This document shows, piece by piece, positions 9,301 to 18,664 of a DNA stretch of 50,393 bases. The notes under the pieces are model-generated. The model ran no database searches, was not told where the DNA came from, and saw only the letters and a program-made list of their open reading frames with translations. The stretch covers positions 1 through 50,393 of the forward strand of contig CAMLMV010000050.1 in NCBI GenBank assembly GCA_946481275.1. Reading direction: 5' to 3'. Source of the stretch: an uncultured Massilia sp. (GTDB lineage Bacteria; Pseudomonadota; Gammaproteobacteria; Burkholderiales; Burkholderiaceae). The position numbers were made by a program, and so were the translations under genes. The stretch's first letter is position 1, and every line of letters begins with the position of its first letter.

Positions 9301-11648
9301 GCGTCCTGCCAGCAGACCTGACCGGCGACAATTTCATCGATGGCATCCGCCCGGACGGCTCGAGCACCGGCCTCGCCATCACGGGGACGGACGGCGCCGA
9401 CTCGCTGCACGGCGGCATCCTCGACGACACGCTCCACGGCGGCGGCGGCAACGACACGATCGACGGCAGCCGCGGCGCCGACCAGGCGTACGGCGACGAC
9501 GGCAACGACTGGCTGACATCGAGCTTCGGCAACGCGCACCTGCATGGCGGCGACGGCAACGACGTGCTGATCAGCTGGAACGGCAACGACAGCCTGTCGG
9601 GCGACGCCGGCGACGATTCGCTGACGGCCCAGGGCGGCAACAACGTGCTCGATGGCGGCGACGGCAACGATTTCCTGTCGGCCTATGGCGACGGCAGCAA
9701 CATCCTCACGGGCGGTGCCGGCAACGACAGGATCGGCGCAGGCAACGGCAATGCCACGATCGACGGCGGCACGGGCAACGACACCATCACCATCGGCGAC
9801 CTCAGGGTCACCGACACGGCCCACCGCATCCAGGCCGACGGCGGCGACGGCAACGACGTGTTCCACTTCTCGCAGGGCGGATCCTCACGGCTGGACGTCA
9901 TTGCCCACGGCGGCGCGGGCCGCGATATCTTCGTCGTCGACGGGGCGCTCGGCAACACCACGCTCGCGCTCACGGGATTCGAGACCGGCACGAACGGCGA
10001 TATCGTCGACCTCGGCGCGCTGCTGCGCAACCAGGTCGTCAACCCGTTCGCGCCGGGCGGCCCGCTGCGCGTCGTCACGCGCGGCGCCGACACAGTGCTG
10101 CAGATCGACCCGGACGGCACGGGCCCCGGCGGGTTCACCGACCTGCTCACGTTCAAGGATCTGGCCAAGAGCAGCCTGGGCGCCGCGAACTTCTGGAACG
10201 GGTTCAATCCGGACGGGTCGAACCATGGTTACGCCCTCACCGGCACGGACCAGGCGGACATAGTCGGCGGCGGCTACCTCGACGATACCCTCACGGGCGG
10301 TGCCGGTAACGACAGCCTCGCCGGCGACCTCGGCAATGACAGCCTCGCCGGCGGCGACGGCGACGACATCCTCGTCGGCGACCTCGCGGATGGCAGCAGC
10401 CGGCCCGGCGCGCACTTCGACGACTATCTCGCCGGCAACGCCGGCAACGACCTGCTGTACAGCGACCTCGGCAACGACACGCTCGACGGCGGCACGGGCA
10501 ACGACACGCTGGCGATCGACTGGCACGACGCATCCCAGCAGAGCGGGCGCGAAACGGTCGTGGCCAACGGCGGCGACGGCGCCGACGAGCTCGTCGTGCA
10601 CGTGAGCGTCAACTCGGCCATCGACATCCGGCTCAGCGGCGGCGCCGGCAGCGACGTCTTCATGCTCATGCCCGGCTTCCGGCCCCTCCAGCATGGCACG
10701 GTCACGATCGCCGACTTCACGGCGGGCACGGGCGGCGACAGGCTCGACCCGTTCCATGACCAGCACTGGACGACCGTGACACCGTTCGCGGACGGCTTCT
10801 ACCGCTTCGAGCAGCGCGGTGCGGACAGCGTTCTCGAATACAGCACCACGCAAGGCTGGAAGGACATGGTCGTCCTGAAGAACGTGCAGACGGCCAAGCT
10901 CACCGCCGACAACATCGTCGGCGGCTTCGATCCGCAGGCAGGCGCAAAGCTGCCCCCGGCTCCCGTTCCGGCACCGGCCCCGACGCCTCCAGCCCCTACG
11001 CCGACGCCGACGCCGACGCCGGGCAAAACCTACACCGGCGGCGACGGCAACGACGTCCTGCACGGCGGCGCCGGCAACGACATCCTCGTCGGCGGCACGG
11101 GCCGCGACTCGGCCAGCTACGACGGCAAGTCGACCGACTACAAGATCAGCCACGACGCCACCGGCTGGCACGTGGCCGACCAGCGCGGCGGCGGCACCGA
11201 CGGCACCGACACATTACAGGACGTCGAACGCGTCGCATTCGCCGACGCCACCGTCGCGCTGGACACGGACGGCGCCGCGGGCCAGGCCTACCGCTTCTAC
11301 CGCGCCGCGTTCGACCGCACGCCGGACCTGCCGGGCATGGGCTTCTGGATCGGCGCGATGGACAAGGGATCGTCCGTGCAGGATCTCGCGGCAGGGTTCT
11401 CGACGTCGAAGGAATTCACGACGATGTACGGCGGCGCGAGCAATGCGGACATCGTCGGCAGGCTGTACCACAACGTGCTGCACCGTACGCCCGAGCAGGC
11501 GGGCTACGACTACTGGCTGCACGTCCTGGACAACAAGCAGGCGAGCCTGTCGGACGTGCTGGCCGCGTTCAGCGAAAGCGCCGAGAACAAGGATGCGGTG
11601 GCCGACCTGATCGCGAACGGCATCCTGTTTACGCCGTGGCAGGGTTGA
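6339..11648 (+). CDS. Giant RTX (haemolysin-type calcium-binding) protein with C-terminal DUF4214, paralogue 1
   Basis: 1769 residues with no Sec signal peptide, as expected for a type I secretion substrate. Order: bacterial Ig-like domain (about residues 5-110, TFSEPIQAGTGKITL...GNTVTLHLPQHLAYGTYY); five modules, each a cluster of GGxGxDxLx calcium-binding nonapeptides followed by a spacer of the form ITDFxxGxGGDxxD..LL..NPF...LTGTD; a Pro/Ala/Thr linker (about 1537-1563); a last RTX cluster; and a DUF4214 domain (about 1645-1769: FYRAAFDRTPDLPGMGFWIG, HRTPEQAGYDYWL). The DUF4214 region follows a GTGRDSASYDGKSTDY segment. Calcium would fold the beta-rolls outside the cell. No enzymatic domain is visible, so an adhesin, matrix or S-layer-like role is the likeliest guess. 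Its exporter is not adjacent; the type I system at 44.8-48.3 kb could serve it. Confidence 0.9.
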   Translation: MTTPDLPPQLIDGPDDGQLVDADLVFTFSEPIQAGTGKITLAANNTGAVAFSEDITGSAVHIAGNTVTLHLPQHLAYGTYYFATFDGTAIQDLTGHPLGTNATVTFLSGLSPVPVNLTGTDAGGTLHGSDQGDTLTGGTGSDIIYGHDGNDLIHGGNGPAGTYRDDQIQGGAGDDTVYGDAGNDNLQGGTGNDWLIGGDGSDALYGDDGNDLLEGGAGNDELYAVNGLDTLRGGDGDDTLAGYHLGVLDGGAGNDRLSGHDGIDYTGGTGADRIVVNMDSTSGVGSHIDAGDGNDTIHLDLATDTDTHVTVTGGAGSDTVELAAIFLTPAGANARVDVSDFTPGSGGDLIDLISLLPYAKQGNPFTAGVVRLQADGADTLVQVKQTLPYTDWQTVLHLAHVTPDQLTAANFTGGIDPRGGTMGMTVTGTDQADTVNGQILDDTLSGLGGNDTLDGSRGNDVLDGGDGDDEMRGGDGDDTLTGGLGNDHLMDQDGANHMSGGAGDDWLVASSLAASVLDGGAGNDTLQDANGADTILGGDGDDSITYWSSPILNQDRAVSVDGGEGRDTIGLGTREHTTIAIAGGHGADLFRFDAQADTGTVTITDFSTAEGDVLDLHFLLPSGLNGNPFGASGYLKAEQAGNDVHLLIDRDGAAGTTYGFTPLLTLQNTTLSSLTPAAFLNGYDVSGSNAGRHLTGTNGDDVLKGGALDDTIAGGDGRDAIYGGAGDDLLQGGDESVPGPGDTIYGDLGNDTLDGGAGSDSLRGDDGNDSLLGGLGADTLEGGTGNDTLVGGDGNDLLTDGDGANLLDGGAGDDRLIGFGSGTGTFSTHGDTTLDGGAGNDTLTAANADDVVHGGTGNDSIWIDFTDARAHHVTVDGGDGNGNDVIVVTHEPSGVIGTVEATGGAGRDMYGWAAYGWFAPDALTIKDFQAGAGGDVLDVLSALTGVTRNPFATGHARLVASGADTLLQVDLDGADGSSGFVTLAVLKGVLPADLTGDNFIDGIRPDGSSTGLAITGTDGADSLHGGILDDTLHGGGGNDTIDGSRGADQAYGDDGNDWLTSSFGNAHLHGGDGNDVLISWNGNDSLSGDAGDDSLTAQGGNNVLDGGDGNDFLSAYGDGSNILTGGAGNDRIGAGNGNATIDGGTGNDTITIGDLRVTDTAHRIQADGGDGNDVFHFSQGGSSRLDVIAHGGAGRDIFVVDGALGNTTLALTGFETGTNGDIVDLGALLRNQVVNPFAPGGPLRVVTRGADTVLQIDPDGTGPGGFTDLLTFKDLAKSSLGAANFWNGFNPDGSNHGYALTGTDQADIVGGGYLDDTLTGGAGNDSLAGDLGNDSLAGGDGDDILVGDLADGSSRPGAHFDDYLAGNAGNDLLYSDLGNDTLDGGTGNDTLAIDWHDASQQSGRETVVANGGDGADELVVHVSVNSAIDIRLSGGAGSDVFMLMPGFRPLQHGTVTIADFTAGTGGDRLDPFHDQHWTTVTPFADGFYRFEQRGADSVLEYSTTQGWKDMVVLKNVQTAKLTADNIVGGFDPQAGAKLPPAPVPAPAPTPPAPTPTPTPTPGKTYTGGDGNDVLHGGAGNDILVGGTGRDSASYDGKSTDYKISHDATGWHVADQRGGGTDGTDTLQDVERVAFADATVALDTDGAAGQAYRFYRAAFDRTPDLPGMGFWIGAMDKGSSVQDLAAGFSTSKEFTTMYGGASNADIVGRLYHNVLHRTPEQAGYDYWLHVLDNKQASLSDVLAAFSESAENKDAVADLIANGILFTPWQG
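11424..11629 (+). repeat. 206-bp identical segment, copy 1 (DUF4214 coding end)
   Basis: Bases 11424-11629 are identical to 17614-17819 with no difference that I can find, although most of the two genes differ clearly. The bordering bases differ (11423 G versus 17613 C; 11630 T versus 17820 C). Confidence 0.95.
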
Positions 11649-11672
11649 CTGGACTTTATTTTCGAACTGAGC

Positions 11673-11709
11673 AATAGTTGTATCTTTAGAAAAACTAAAT
11701 GCAATAATG
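11673..11709 (+). promoter_or_regulatory. Leader shared by the two RTX genes, copy 2
   Basis: AATAGTTGTATCTTTAGAAA followed by AACTAAATGCAATAATG, the counterpart of 6306-6341. It has the same AAATGCAATAATG start context and again no ribosome-binding site. Only 58 bp separate the two RTX genes, and no terminator hairpin is seen there, so read-through from the first gene is also possible. Confidence 0.45.
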
Positions 11710-14700
11710 TCCACTTCCGTAACGTTCCAGAACGGGTCCATGTCCGGCGGCGGCGCCGATGTCACCGACTACCAGCCGCCGTACATCGTATCCGGCCCGA
11801 AGGACGGTACAGCCATCAACGCCGACCTGGTGATCACGTTCAACGAGAACATCCAGGCCGGCACCGGCAAGCTGCAGCTGATATCGGGCCCCACGGTCGT
11901 CTTCAGCGGCGACGTGGCGACCGATCCGGCCATCCACATTGCGGGCAACACGCTCACCCTGCACCTGAGCAAGCCGCTGGCCTACGGCACGGAATACTGG
12001 TTCAACATCGACCCCCTCGCGATCAAGGACCTGGCGGGGAACCAGTCGTATTACCTGGGTTACAACGCGTTCCTGAGCGCCCTCAGTCCGACGGCCGTCA
12101 GCCTGAACGGCAGCGACGGCGCCAACGTCCTGCACGGCAGCGAGCTCGGCGATACGCTGTCCGGCGGCGTCGGCAACGATACGCTCGTCGGCCACGGCGG
12201 CAACGACCTGCTGACTGGCGGCCCTGAGGATGCCTGGTACGACGACGACAGCATCAACGGCGGCGCCGGCAACGACACGATCAACGGCGGCGCCGGCAGG
12301 GACCAGCTGAACGGCGACGACGGCAACGACCTCATCCACGGCGGCACCAACGGCGATCAGCTGCGCGGCGGCACCGGCAACGACCAGGTCTTCGGCGATG
12401 CGGGCGAGGACTACCTGGATGGCAACGACGGCGACGACACGCTCGACGGCGGGGTCGGCAACGACATCCTGTACGACACGTCGGGCCGCAACGTGCTGCA
12501 CGGCGGCGACGGCAACGACCAGCTCTATGGCGGGGGCAGCGACGGTACCAGCCTGCTCGACGGCGGCGCCGGCAACGATACCCTCAGCGGCACCGATACG
12601 ACCAACTACACGGGCGGCGACGGCAACGACAGCCTCATCATCGACGTGAGGTCGATCGCCGGGGCGACGGCAAGCGCCAATGGCGGCAACGGCAACGACA
12701 CGTTCGACGTGCGCCTGTACGACCACACCAGCGGCCACGTCGCGCTGACCGGCGGCGCCGGCACGGACACGTATGCGCCGGCGCACTACGGCCTGCCGGA
12801 CAGCACGGCGCGGGTCGACGTCACCGATTTCAAGACGGGGACAGGCGGCGACCAGATCGACCTCCGCTATCTGCTGCCCTACAACTTCAGCGGCAACCCG
12901 TTCGCGAACGGCGACGTGAAACTGGTGGGGGACGCGACCGGCACCGCGCTGCAGGCCCGTGTCCAGTACTACGACGGCACGACCATCTACCAGACCGTGC
13001 TGCACCTGAACGGCATCCAGCCCGGCCAGCTCACCGGCATCGACTTCGTCGGCGGGTTCGACCCGCTCGGTTCGTCGAAAGGCATGACGCTGACGGGTAC
13101 CACCGGACGGGACGAACTCCACGGCCTGCAGGCCGACGACACCATCAGCGGCCTGGACGGCGACGATTTCCTGTACGGCGGCGCCGGCAACGACCTGCTC
13201 GACGGCGGCAAGGGGAACGATTACCTGAGCGGCGAAGACGGGAACGACACCCTCGCCGGCGGCGACGGCAACGACACATTGAACGACTGGTCCGGCAACA
13301 ACACGTTCCAGGGCGGCGCCGGCAACGACGGCATCAACGCCGGATCGGCTGGCCACGACAGCGTCGATGGCGGCACCGGCAACGACACGATCAGCGGCGG
13401 CGCCGGCGACACGCTCGACGGCGGCGCGGGCAACGACATGATCACTGCGGTCGGCGCCGATACCGCGGCCGCAAACGCGTCGGCGACGCACGGTGGCGAC
13501 GGCGACGACACGCTCTACCTCCTGGGCGAAAAAGGCACGGCGATGACCGCGGGCGGCGGTGCGGGAGCGGACACGTTCATCCCGGTGGCCGGCAAGACGG
13601 GCGGCACGGTCACGATCACGGACTTTTCCGCGGCGGCCGGCGACAAGCTGGACCTGCGCCCGCTCGTAACGGACAACTTCAACGGCAATCCGTTCGGCCA
13701 GGGCTACCTGAAGGCGGAACAGGCGGGCAGCGACGTCAAGCTGTACGTCGACCTGGACGGCGGCGGCGATGCGTACACCCTGTTCGCGACGCTCACCGGC
13801 ACCACGCTGGCGGCGCTCCCCGCCTCCGCCTTCCTCGACGGCTACGATCCCACCGGCACCAGCAAGGGCGTCACGCTGACGGGCGCGGCGAGCGGCGACA
13901 CGCTGACCGGCAGCGCCCTCGACGACACGCTCACGGGCGGCGCCGGCAACGACTACCTCCACGGGCGCGGCGGCGACGACCTGCTCGAAGGCGGCGACGA
14001 GACGGCGGGCGGCGGCGACTGGCTCGACGGCGGCGTCGGCAACGACGTGCTGCACGGCGGCGCCGGCAACGACGCCCTGCGCGGCGACGCCGGCGACGAC
14101 ACGCTGGACGGCGGGGCGGGCAACGATAACCTGGTCGACAACCAGGGCATCAACGTGCTGAACGGCGGCGCCGGCGACGACTACATCGACGGCAGCCAGT
14201 ATTACATGTCCGGCGAGCCTGGCCACAGCACGCTCGACGGGGGCGACGGCAACGACCTCCTGCGGTCCGCCAGGGATGGCGACGTCGTGCGCGGCGGTGC
14301 CGGCGACGACAGTCTCCAGGTCGAAGTCAACCACACGAACCTGGGCCAGCCTTTCCACGTCACCATCGACGGCGGCGACGGCGCCGATGCCATCGGCGTC
14401 AACCGCCCCACCGCGGCCGATCAAGACGTGGTGGAGATCAGCGGCGGCGCGGGCATCGACACCTTCCACATCACCGGCGCCGCGCACGGCGATGCACCGG
14501 TCATCAAGGACTTCCAGGCCGGCGCGGGCGGCGACGTGCTGGACGTGCTGGCCATGATCCCGTCGCCCCCCATGGCCAATCCATTCGGCCCTGACGGCGT
14601 CCTGCGTCTCGCCCAGGTGGGCACCGACACCGTCGTCAAGCGGCTCGCGACGCCGACGGACACGGATGGCGCGGTCCTCGTCGTGCTGCAGAACGTGGCC

Positions 14701-17700
14701 CTCAAGGATCTTACGGGCGACAACTTCCCGCAAGGCATCCATCCGGACGGGTCCACCGCCGGCATGACGATGCAGGGTACCGACGGCAGGGATACGCTCC
14801 AGGGCGGCTTCCTCGACGACACCCTCCACGGCGGCGACGGTGACGACTACGTCGTGGGTAACGCCGGCGCCAACGTGCTGTACGGCGACGCGGGCGACGA
14901 CACCATCGAGGGCGGCTACGCCGGCGGCGCCACCGCCGACCGTCTCTACGGCGGCAGCGGCGACGATGTCCTCGCCGGCAGGGGGCACGACACGCTGGAC
15001 GGCGGCGACGGCCGCGATACCCTGAGCAGTTCCGGCGGCGGCAATGTCCTCGACGGCGGCGCCGGCAACGACCGGCTGAGCGCCTACAACGACGACCTCC
15101 TGCGCGGCGGCGACGGCGACGACACGCTGCAGGCCGCCGGCTTCGGCGACACGCTCGAAGGCGGCAGCGGCAACGACGTGCTGAACGTGGAGACCGACGA
15201 CAGCTTCTACTCCGGCCCCCTCGGGGGCAAGCTGACGCTGGACGGCGGCGCCGGCGACGATACGTTCCGCTTCGGCATCCGGTCCACCGGCACGGCCCTC
15301 GTGCACGCGCACGGCGGCGCCGGCCGGGACACCTTCACCGTCGCGTCCGTGAAGGCGGCCACCGTCATCACCGTCGACGACTTCCAGGCCGGCGCCGGCG
15401 GCGACGTCGTCAACCTGGACGGGATCGACCGCACCACCGGCCCCGTCGGCCAGTCGCCGTTCGGCATCCACGGCAACATGAAAGTGGTACAACGGGGCGC
15501 CGACGCGGTGCTGCAGGCCGACCTGGACGGCACCGGCCCGGACGGTTACACCGACGTCCTCATCCTGGCGAACGTGGACAAGTCCACGCTCACGGCCGCC
15601 AATTTTTGGAACGGCTTCAATCCGGACGGCAGCAACAAGGGCATGTCCCTTACCGGCACCGGCGGCGCCGACCAGCTGAACGGCGGCTACCTCGAGGATA
15701 CACTCGCGGGCGGCGCCGGCAACGACACGCTGACCGGCAACCTGGGCAACGACAGCGTCGACGGCGGCGACGGGGACGACGTCCTCAGCGACAACGACAG
15801 CCTGTACCAGGGTGCGGCCGTCGTGAACGGCAACGACACGCTGCACGGCGGCGCCGGCAACGACACGCTGACCAGCTGGTACGGCAACGACAGCCTGGAC
15901 GGCGGCAGCGGCGACGACGAATTGCGCATCGACGGCAACTTCTACCGCGCACCCGACACCGTCCGCGCGGACGGCGGCGACGGCAACGACCATCTCATCG
16001 TCACCATCCACTACGATTCCGACCTGAACATCCAGCTGACCGGCGGCGCCGGCAGCGACCTCTTCACCATTTCCGCGCCGTCGAGCGCGGACGCCATCAC
16101 GATCACCGATTTCCAGGCGGGCGCCGGCGGCGACGTGCTGCAGGCCTTTGCCGACTGGGCGGGCACGACGCCCTTTTCCGGCGGCTATTACCGGCTCGAG
16201 CAGCGCGGCGCCGACACGGTGCTCGTCCACGATCCGGACGGCACTGGACCGCGCGCGCAGGGGGATGCCGTCATCCTCAAGAACGTCGCCAAATCCGCGC
16301 TCGTGGCGGACAACTTCGGCGGCTGGGCACCGGACGGTTCCACGACCGGCAAGGCCATCGACGGCACCGCGGGAGCAGACACGCTGGAAGGCACGCTGCT
16401 GGACGACACGATCCGCGGCGGCGACGGCGACGACCTCATCCTCGGTGCCGGCGGCAATGACCAGATCGACGGCGGCGCCGGCAACGATACGCTCGAAGGC
16501 GAGGAAGGCAACGATACGCTGACGGGCGGGGACGGCGACGATCTGCTGGGCGCGCTCCTCGGCGGCAACGACCTGCTGCAGGGCGGCGCCGGCAACGACC
16601 ACCTCGTCGGCGTGGCGGGCAACGCGACCCTCGACGGCGGCATCGGCGACGATCTGCTGGACGCAGTGAACGCCGCGGACGGCGCGCGCCTGGTGCTGCA
16701 GGGCGGCGCCGGCACCGACACGTTCCGCAACCTGGGCAATCCCTGGCTGAGCGCGGTCGTCACGGCGGCCGGCGGCGACGGCCGCGACGTCTTCGAAGTG
16801 TCGGTCCCGGGCGCGGTTTACACGGTGACCGACTTCCAGGCCGGCGCGAACGGCGACGTGATCGACGTGAAGCTCGACGTCGGCACCGACAAGAATCCGT
16901 TCACCAACAGCCACCTGTTCCTGCGCCAGGTCGGCAACGACGTGATGCTCGACGTCGACCCCGACGGCACGGCCGGCGACGGCCGCTTCTACCATTTGCT
17001 GAAACTGTCGAACATGAGCGTCAGCAAACTCACGGCCGACAATTTCGTACAGCACTGGGATCCGCAGGCGGGCGTGAAGCCGGCACCCACCCCGACGCCG
17101 ACGCCCACACCCACGCCAACGCCGGCACCGGCACCGACACCGGCTCCGTCGAACCCGGGCGAAACCCACACCGGCAGCACCGGCACCGACCAGCTCGCGG
17201 GCACGTCTGGCAACGACACCCTCGACGGCGGCGCCGGCGACGACGCGCTGCACGGCGGCGCCGGCAACGACATCCTCGTCGGCGGCACGGGCCGCGACTC
17301 GGCCAGCTACGACGGCAAGTCGACCGATTACAAGGTCACGCATGACGCGTCGGGCTGGCACGTGGCCGACCAGCGCAGCGGCGGCACCGACGGCACCGAC
17401 ACGCTACAGGGCGTCGAACGCGTGGCCTTCGCCGAGGCCACGGTCGCGCTGGACACGGACGGCGCCGCGGGACAAGCGTACCGCTTCTACCGCGCCGCGT
17501 TCGACCGCACGCCGGACCTGCCGGGCCTGGGTTTCTGGATCGGCGCGATGGACAAGGGGTCGTCCGTGCAGGATCTGGCGGCCGGCTTTTCGGCCTCGAA
17601 GGAATTCACGACCATGTACGGCGGCGCGAGCAATGCGGACATCGTCGGCAGGCTGTACCACAACGTGCTGCACCGTACGCCCGAGCAGGCGGGCTACGAC

Positions 17701-17838
17701 TACTGGCTGCACGTCCTGGACAACAAGCAGGCGAGCCTGTCGGACGTGCTGGCCGCGTTCAGCGAAAGCGCCGAGAACAAGGATGCGGTGGCCGACCTGA
17801 TCGCGAACGGCATCCTGTTCACGCCCTGGCAGGGCTAA
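11707..17838 (+). CDS. Giant RTX protein with C-terminal DUF4214, paralogue 2
   Basis: 2043 residues, the same architecture as its upstream neighbour: an N-terminal Ig-like domain after a short unique lead (TFNENIQAGTGKLQL, GNTLTLHLSKPLAYGTEYWF), six RTX-plus-spacer modules (one more than paralogue 1), a Pro-Thr linker (about 1791-1815) and DUF4214 (about 1919-2043). Spacer motifs such as DFQAGAGGDVLDVL recur. Modules 1-5 pair with those of paralogue 1; for example, module 2 of both shares NGNPFG..YLKAEQAG. The sixth, ahead of the linker, has no partner. The last 200 bp are nearly identical in DNA to paralogue 1. The stop codon overlaps the stop of the convergent hydrolase gene. A calcium-dependent extracellular structural role is inferred; there is no catalytic motif. 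Confidence 0.9.
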   Translation: MSTSVTFQNGSMSGGGADVTDYQPPYIVSGPKDGTAINADLVITFNENIQAGTGKLQLISGPTVVFSGDVATDPAIHIAGNTLTLHLSKPLAYGTEYWFNIDPLAIKDLAGNQSYYLGYNAFLSALSPTAVSLNGSDGANVLHGSELGDTLSGGVGNDTLVGHGGNDLLTGGPEDAWYDDDSINGGAGNDTINGGAGRDQLNGDDGNDLIHGGTNGDQLRGGTGNDQVFGDAGEDYLDGNDGDDTLDGGVGNDILYDTSGRNVLHGGDGNDQLYGGGSDGTSLLDGGAGNDTLSGTDTTNYTGGDGNDSLIIDVRSIAGATASANGGNGNDTFDVRLYDHTSGHVALTGGAGTDTYAPAHYGLPDSTARVDVTDFKTGTGGDQIDLRYLLPYNFSGNPFANGDVKLVGDATGTALQARVQYYDGTTIYQTVLHLNGIQPGQLTGIDFVGGFDPLGSSKGMTLTGTTGRDELHGLQADDTISGLDGDDFLYGGAGNDLLDGGKGNDYLSGEDGNDTLAGGDGNDTLNDWSGNNTFQGGAGNDGINAGSAGHDSVDGGTGNDTISGGAGDTLDGGAGNDMITAVGADTAAANASATHGGDGDDTLYLLGEKGTAMTAGGGAGADTFIPVAGKTGGTVTITDFSAAAGDKLDLRPLVTDNFNGNPFGQGYLKAEQAGSDVKLYVDLDGGGDAYTLFATLTGTTLAALPASAFLDGYDPTGTSKGVTLTGAASGDTLTGSALDDTLTGGAGNDYLHGRGGDDLLEGGDETAGGGDWLDGGVGNDVLHGGAGNDALRGDAGDDTLDGGAGNDNLVDNQGINVLNGGAGDDYIDGSQYYMSGEPGHSTLDGGDGNDLLRSARDGDVVRGGAGDDSLQVEVNHTNLGQPFHVTIDGGDGADAIGVNRPTAADQDVVEISGGAGIDTFHITGAAHGDAPVIKDFQAGAGGDVLDVLAMIPSPPMANPFGPDGVLRLAQVGTDTVVKRLATPTDTDGAVLVVLQNVALKDLTGDNFPQGIHPDGSTAGMTMQGTDGRDTLQGGFLDDTLHGGDGDDYVVGNAGANVLYGDAGDDTIEGGYAGGATADRLYGGSGDDVLAGRGHDTLDGGDGRDTLSSSGGGNVLDGGAGNDRLSAYNDDLLRGGDGDDTLQAAGFGDTLEGGSGNDVLNVETDDSFYSGPLGGKLTLDGGAGDDTFRFGIRSTGTALVHAHGGAGRDTFTVASVKAATVITVDDFQAGAGGDVVNLDGIDRTTGPVGQSPFGIHGNMKVVQRGADAVLQADLDGTGPDGYTDVLILANVDKSTLTAANFWNGFNPDGSNKGMSLTGTGGADQLNGGYLEDTLAGGAGNDTLTGNLGNDSVDGGDGDDVLSDNDSLYQGAAVVNGNDTLHGGAGNDTLTSWYGNDSLDGGSGDDELRIDGNFYRAPDTVRADGGDGNDHLIVTIHYDSDLNIQLTGGAGSDLFTISAPSSADAITITDFQAGAGGDVLQAFADWAGTTPFSGGYYRLEQRGADTVLVHDPDGTGPRAQGDAVILKNVAKSALVADNFGGWAPDGSTTGKAIDGTAGADTLEGTLLDDTIRGGDGDDLILGAGGNDQIDGGAGNDTLEGEEGNDTLTGGDGDDLLGALLGGNDLLQGGAGNDHLVGVAGNATLDGGIGDDLLDAVNAADGARLVLQGGAGTDTFRNLGNPWLSAVVTAAGGDGRDVFEVSVPGAVYTVTDFQAGANGDVIDVKLDVGTDKNPFTNSHLFLRQVGNDVMLDVDPDGTAGDGRFYHLLKLSNMSVSKLTADNFVQHWDPQAGVKPAPTPTPTPTPTPTPAPAPTPAPSNPGETHTGSTGTDQLAGTSGNDTLDGGAGDDALHGGAGNDILVGGTGRDSASYDGKSTDYKVTHDASGWHVADQRSGGTDGTDTLQGVERVAFAEATVALDTDGAAGQAYRFYRAAFDRTPDLPGLGFWIGAMDKGSSVQDLAAGFSASKEFTTMYGGASNADIVGRLYHNVLHRTPEQAGYDYWLHVLDNKQASLSDVLAAFSESAENKDAVADLIANGILFTPWQG
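17614..17819 (+). repeat. 206-bp identical segment, copy 2 (DUF4214 coding end)
   Basis: Identical to 11424-11629; see copy 1. Confidence 0.95.
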
Positions 17839-18530
17839 GCGCCCCCGTGCGCCGCGAGCCAGGGCACGATCACGTCGAGCAGGCGCTGCGGCGCCTCGAT
17901 CGGGATCATGTGGCCCGTGTCCTCGATGACGGCCAGCGTGGCGCCGGGGATGGCGGCCGTCATCTCCTGCGCTTCCGCCAGGCTGCGCAGCTGGTCGTTT
18001 TCGGCTGCCACGACGAGCGTCGGGCAGCGGATCTCGCCTGAGCGTTCGAGGTCGCCCGGCCGGTCCAGCAGCGACTGGCGCCGGAACACGTCGCCGCCCA
18101 GGCGCATGCCCATCGCGCGGACCCGCTCGATCAGCACCTCGTTGTCGCGCTCTTTCGGATGCAGCGACGTGGCGACAGCCGTACGACTGAGGCCGCTGAA
18201 GGCGATGGACGGCGCCGCGTTGCCGATCGCGCCCTTCCGCTTCTGCAGCGCGGCCGTGTCGCCGCGGGTGGACGTCGAAATCAGCACGAGCGCGCGCACG
18301 CGGCCGGGCGCCTGGCGCGCGATCGCGCGGGCGACGTAGCCGCCCATCGAAAAACCCACGAGCAGGAAGGTCGGTGGCGCCGTTCCGAGGACGCGGCGCG
18401 CCATCGCCTCGACCGACGTGTCGTGGCGCAGGTCGGCATGGACGACCGGACCGAGGCGCGCCAGCGCCGGCAGCATGTCGTCCCACAGGGTTTCGTCGGC
18501 CATGAAGCCGGGGACAAGAAGGATAGCCAT
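17835..18530 (-). CDS. Alpha/beta hydrolase
   Basis: 231 residues. Canonical fold features: an early VPGFMADETLW (oxyanion region, GF in place of HG), the nucleophile elbow GFSMGG with Ser61, the acid loop VAAENDQL, and a late His in EDTGHMIPIEAP. No lid expansion. The substrate cannot be deduced; esterases, thioesterases and C-C hydrolases share this layout. It converges on the second RTX gene and their stop codons overlap. The gene is monocistronic and divergent from the chemoreceptor. Confidence 0.88.
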   Translation of the reverse strand: MAILLVPGFMADETLWDDMLPALARLGPVVHADLRHDTSVEAMARRVLGTAPPTFLLVGFSMGGYVARAIARQAPGRVRALVLISTSTRGDTAALQKRKGAIGNAAPSIAFSGLSRTAVATSLHPKERDNEVLIERVRAMGMRLGGDVFRRQSLLDRPGDLERSGEIRCPTLVVAAENDQLRSLAEAQEMTAAIPGATLAVIEDTGHMIPIEAPQRLLDVIVPWLAAHGGA

Positions 18531-18664
18531 GCCGGCATCCTAACGCATTTACCCTTACTGGATGGGCATGCCATCTATCCGGCGCAGTCCTGAGTCGCCT
18601 CAAGGCGGACCGGCCCCGTTGCGATTTTCATTGACTCTTGTTGCCCGGAAACCCAAGGAGTCCC

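Noticed and set aside
11695..17361. A 1888-residue open frame antisense to the second RTX gene, and a similar 1124-residue one antisense to the first
   Set aside because: Low-complexity Val/Ala/Arg protein mirroring the RTX repeat codons; high GC and repeat phase keep the opposite frame open. No domain or start context.
6339..17838. Short regular DNA repeats suggesting a CRISPR-like or satellite array
   Set aside because: The repeats are the 27-bp coding units of GGxGxDxLx nonapeptides, in frame, imperfect and without unique spacers.
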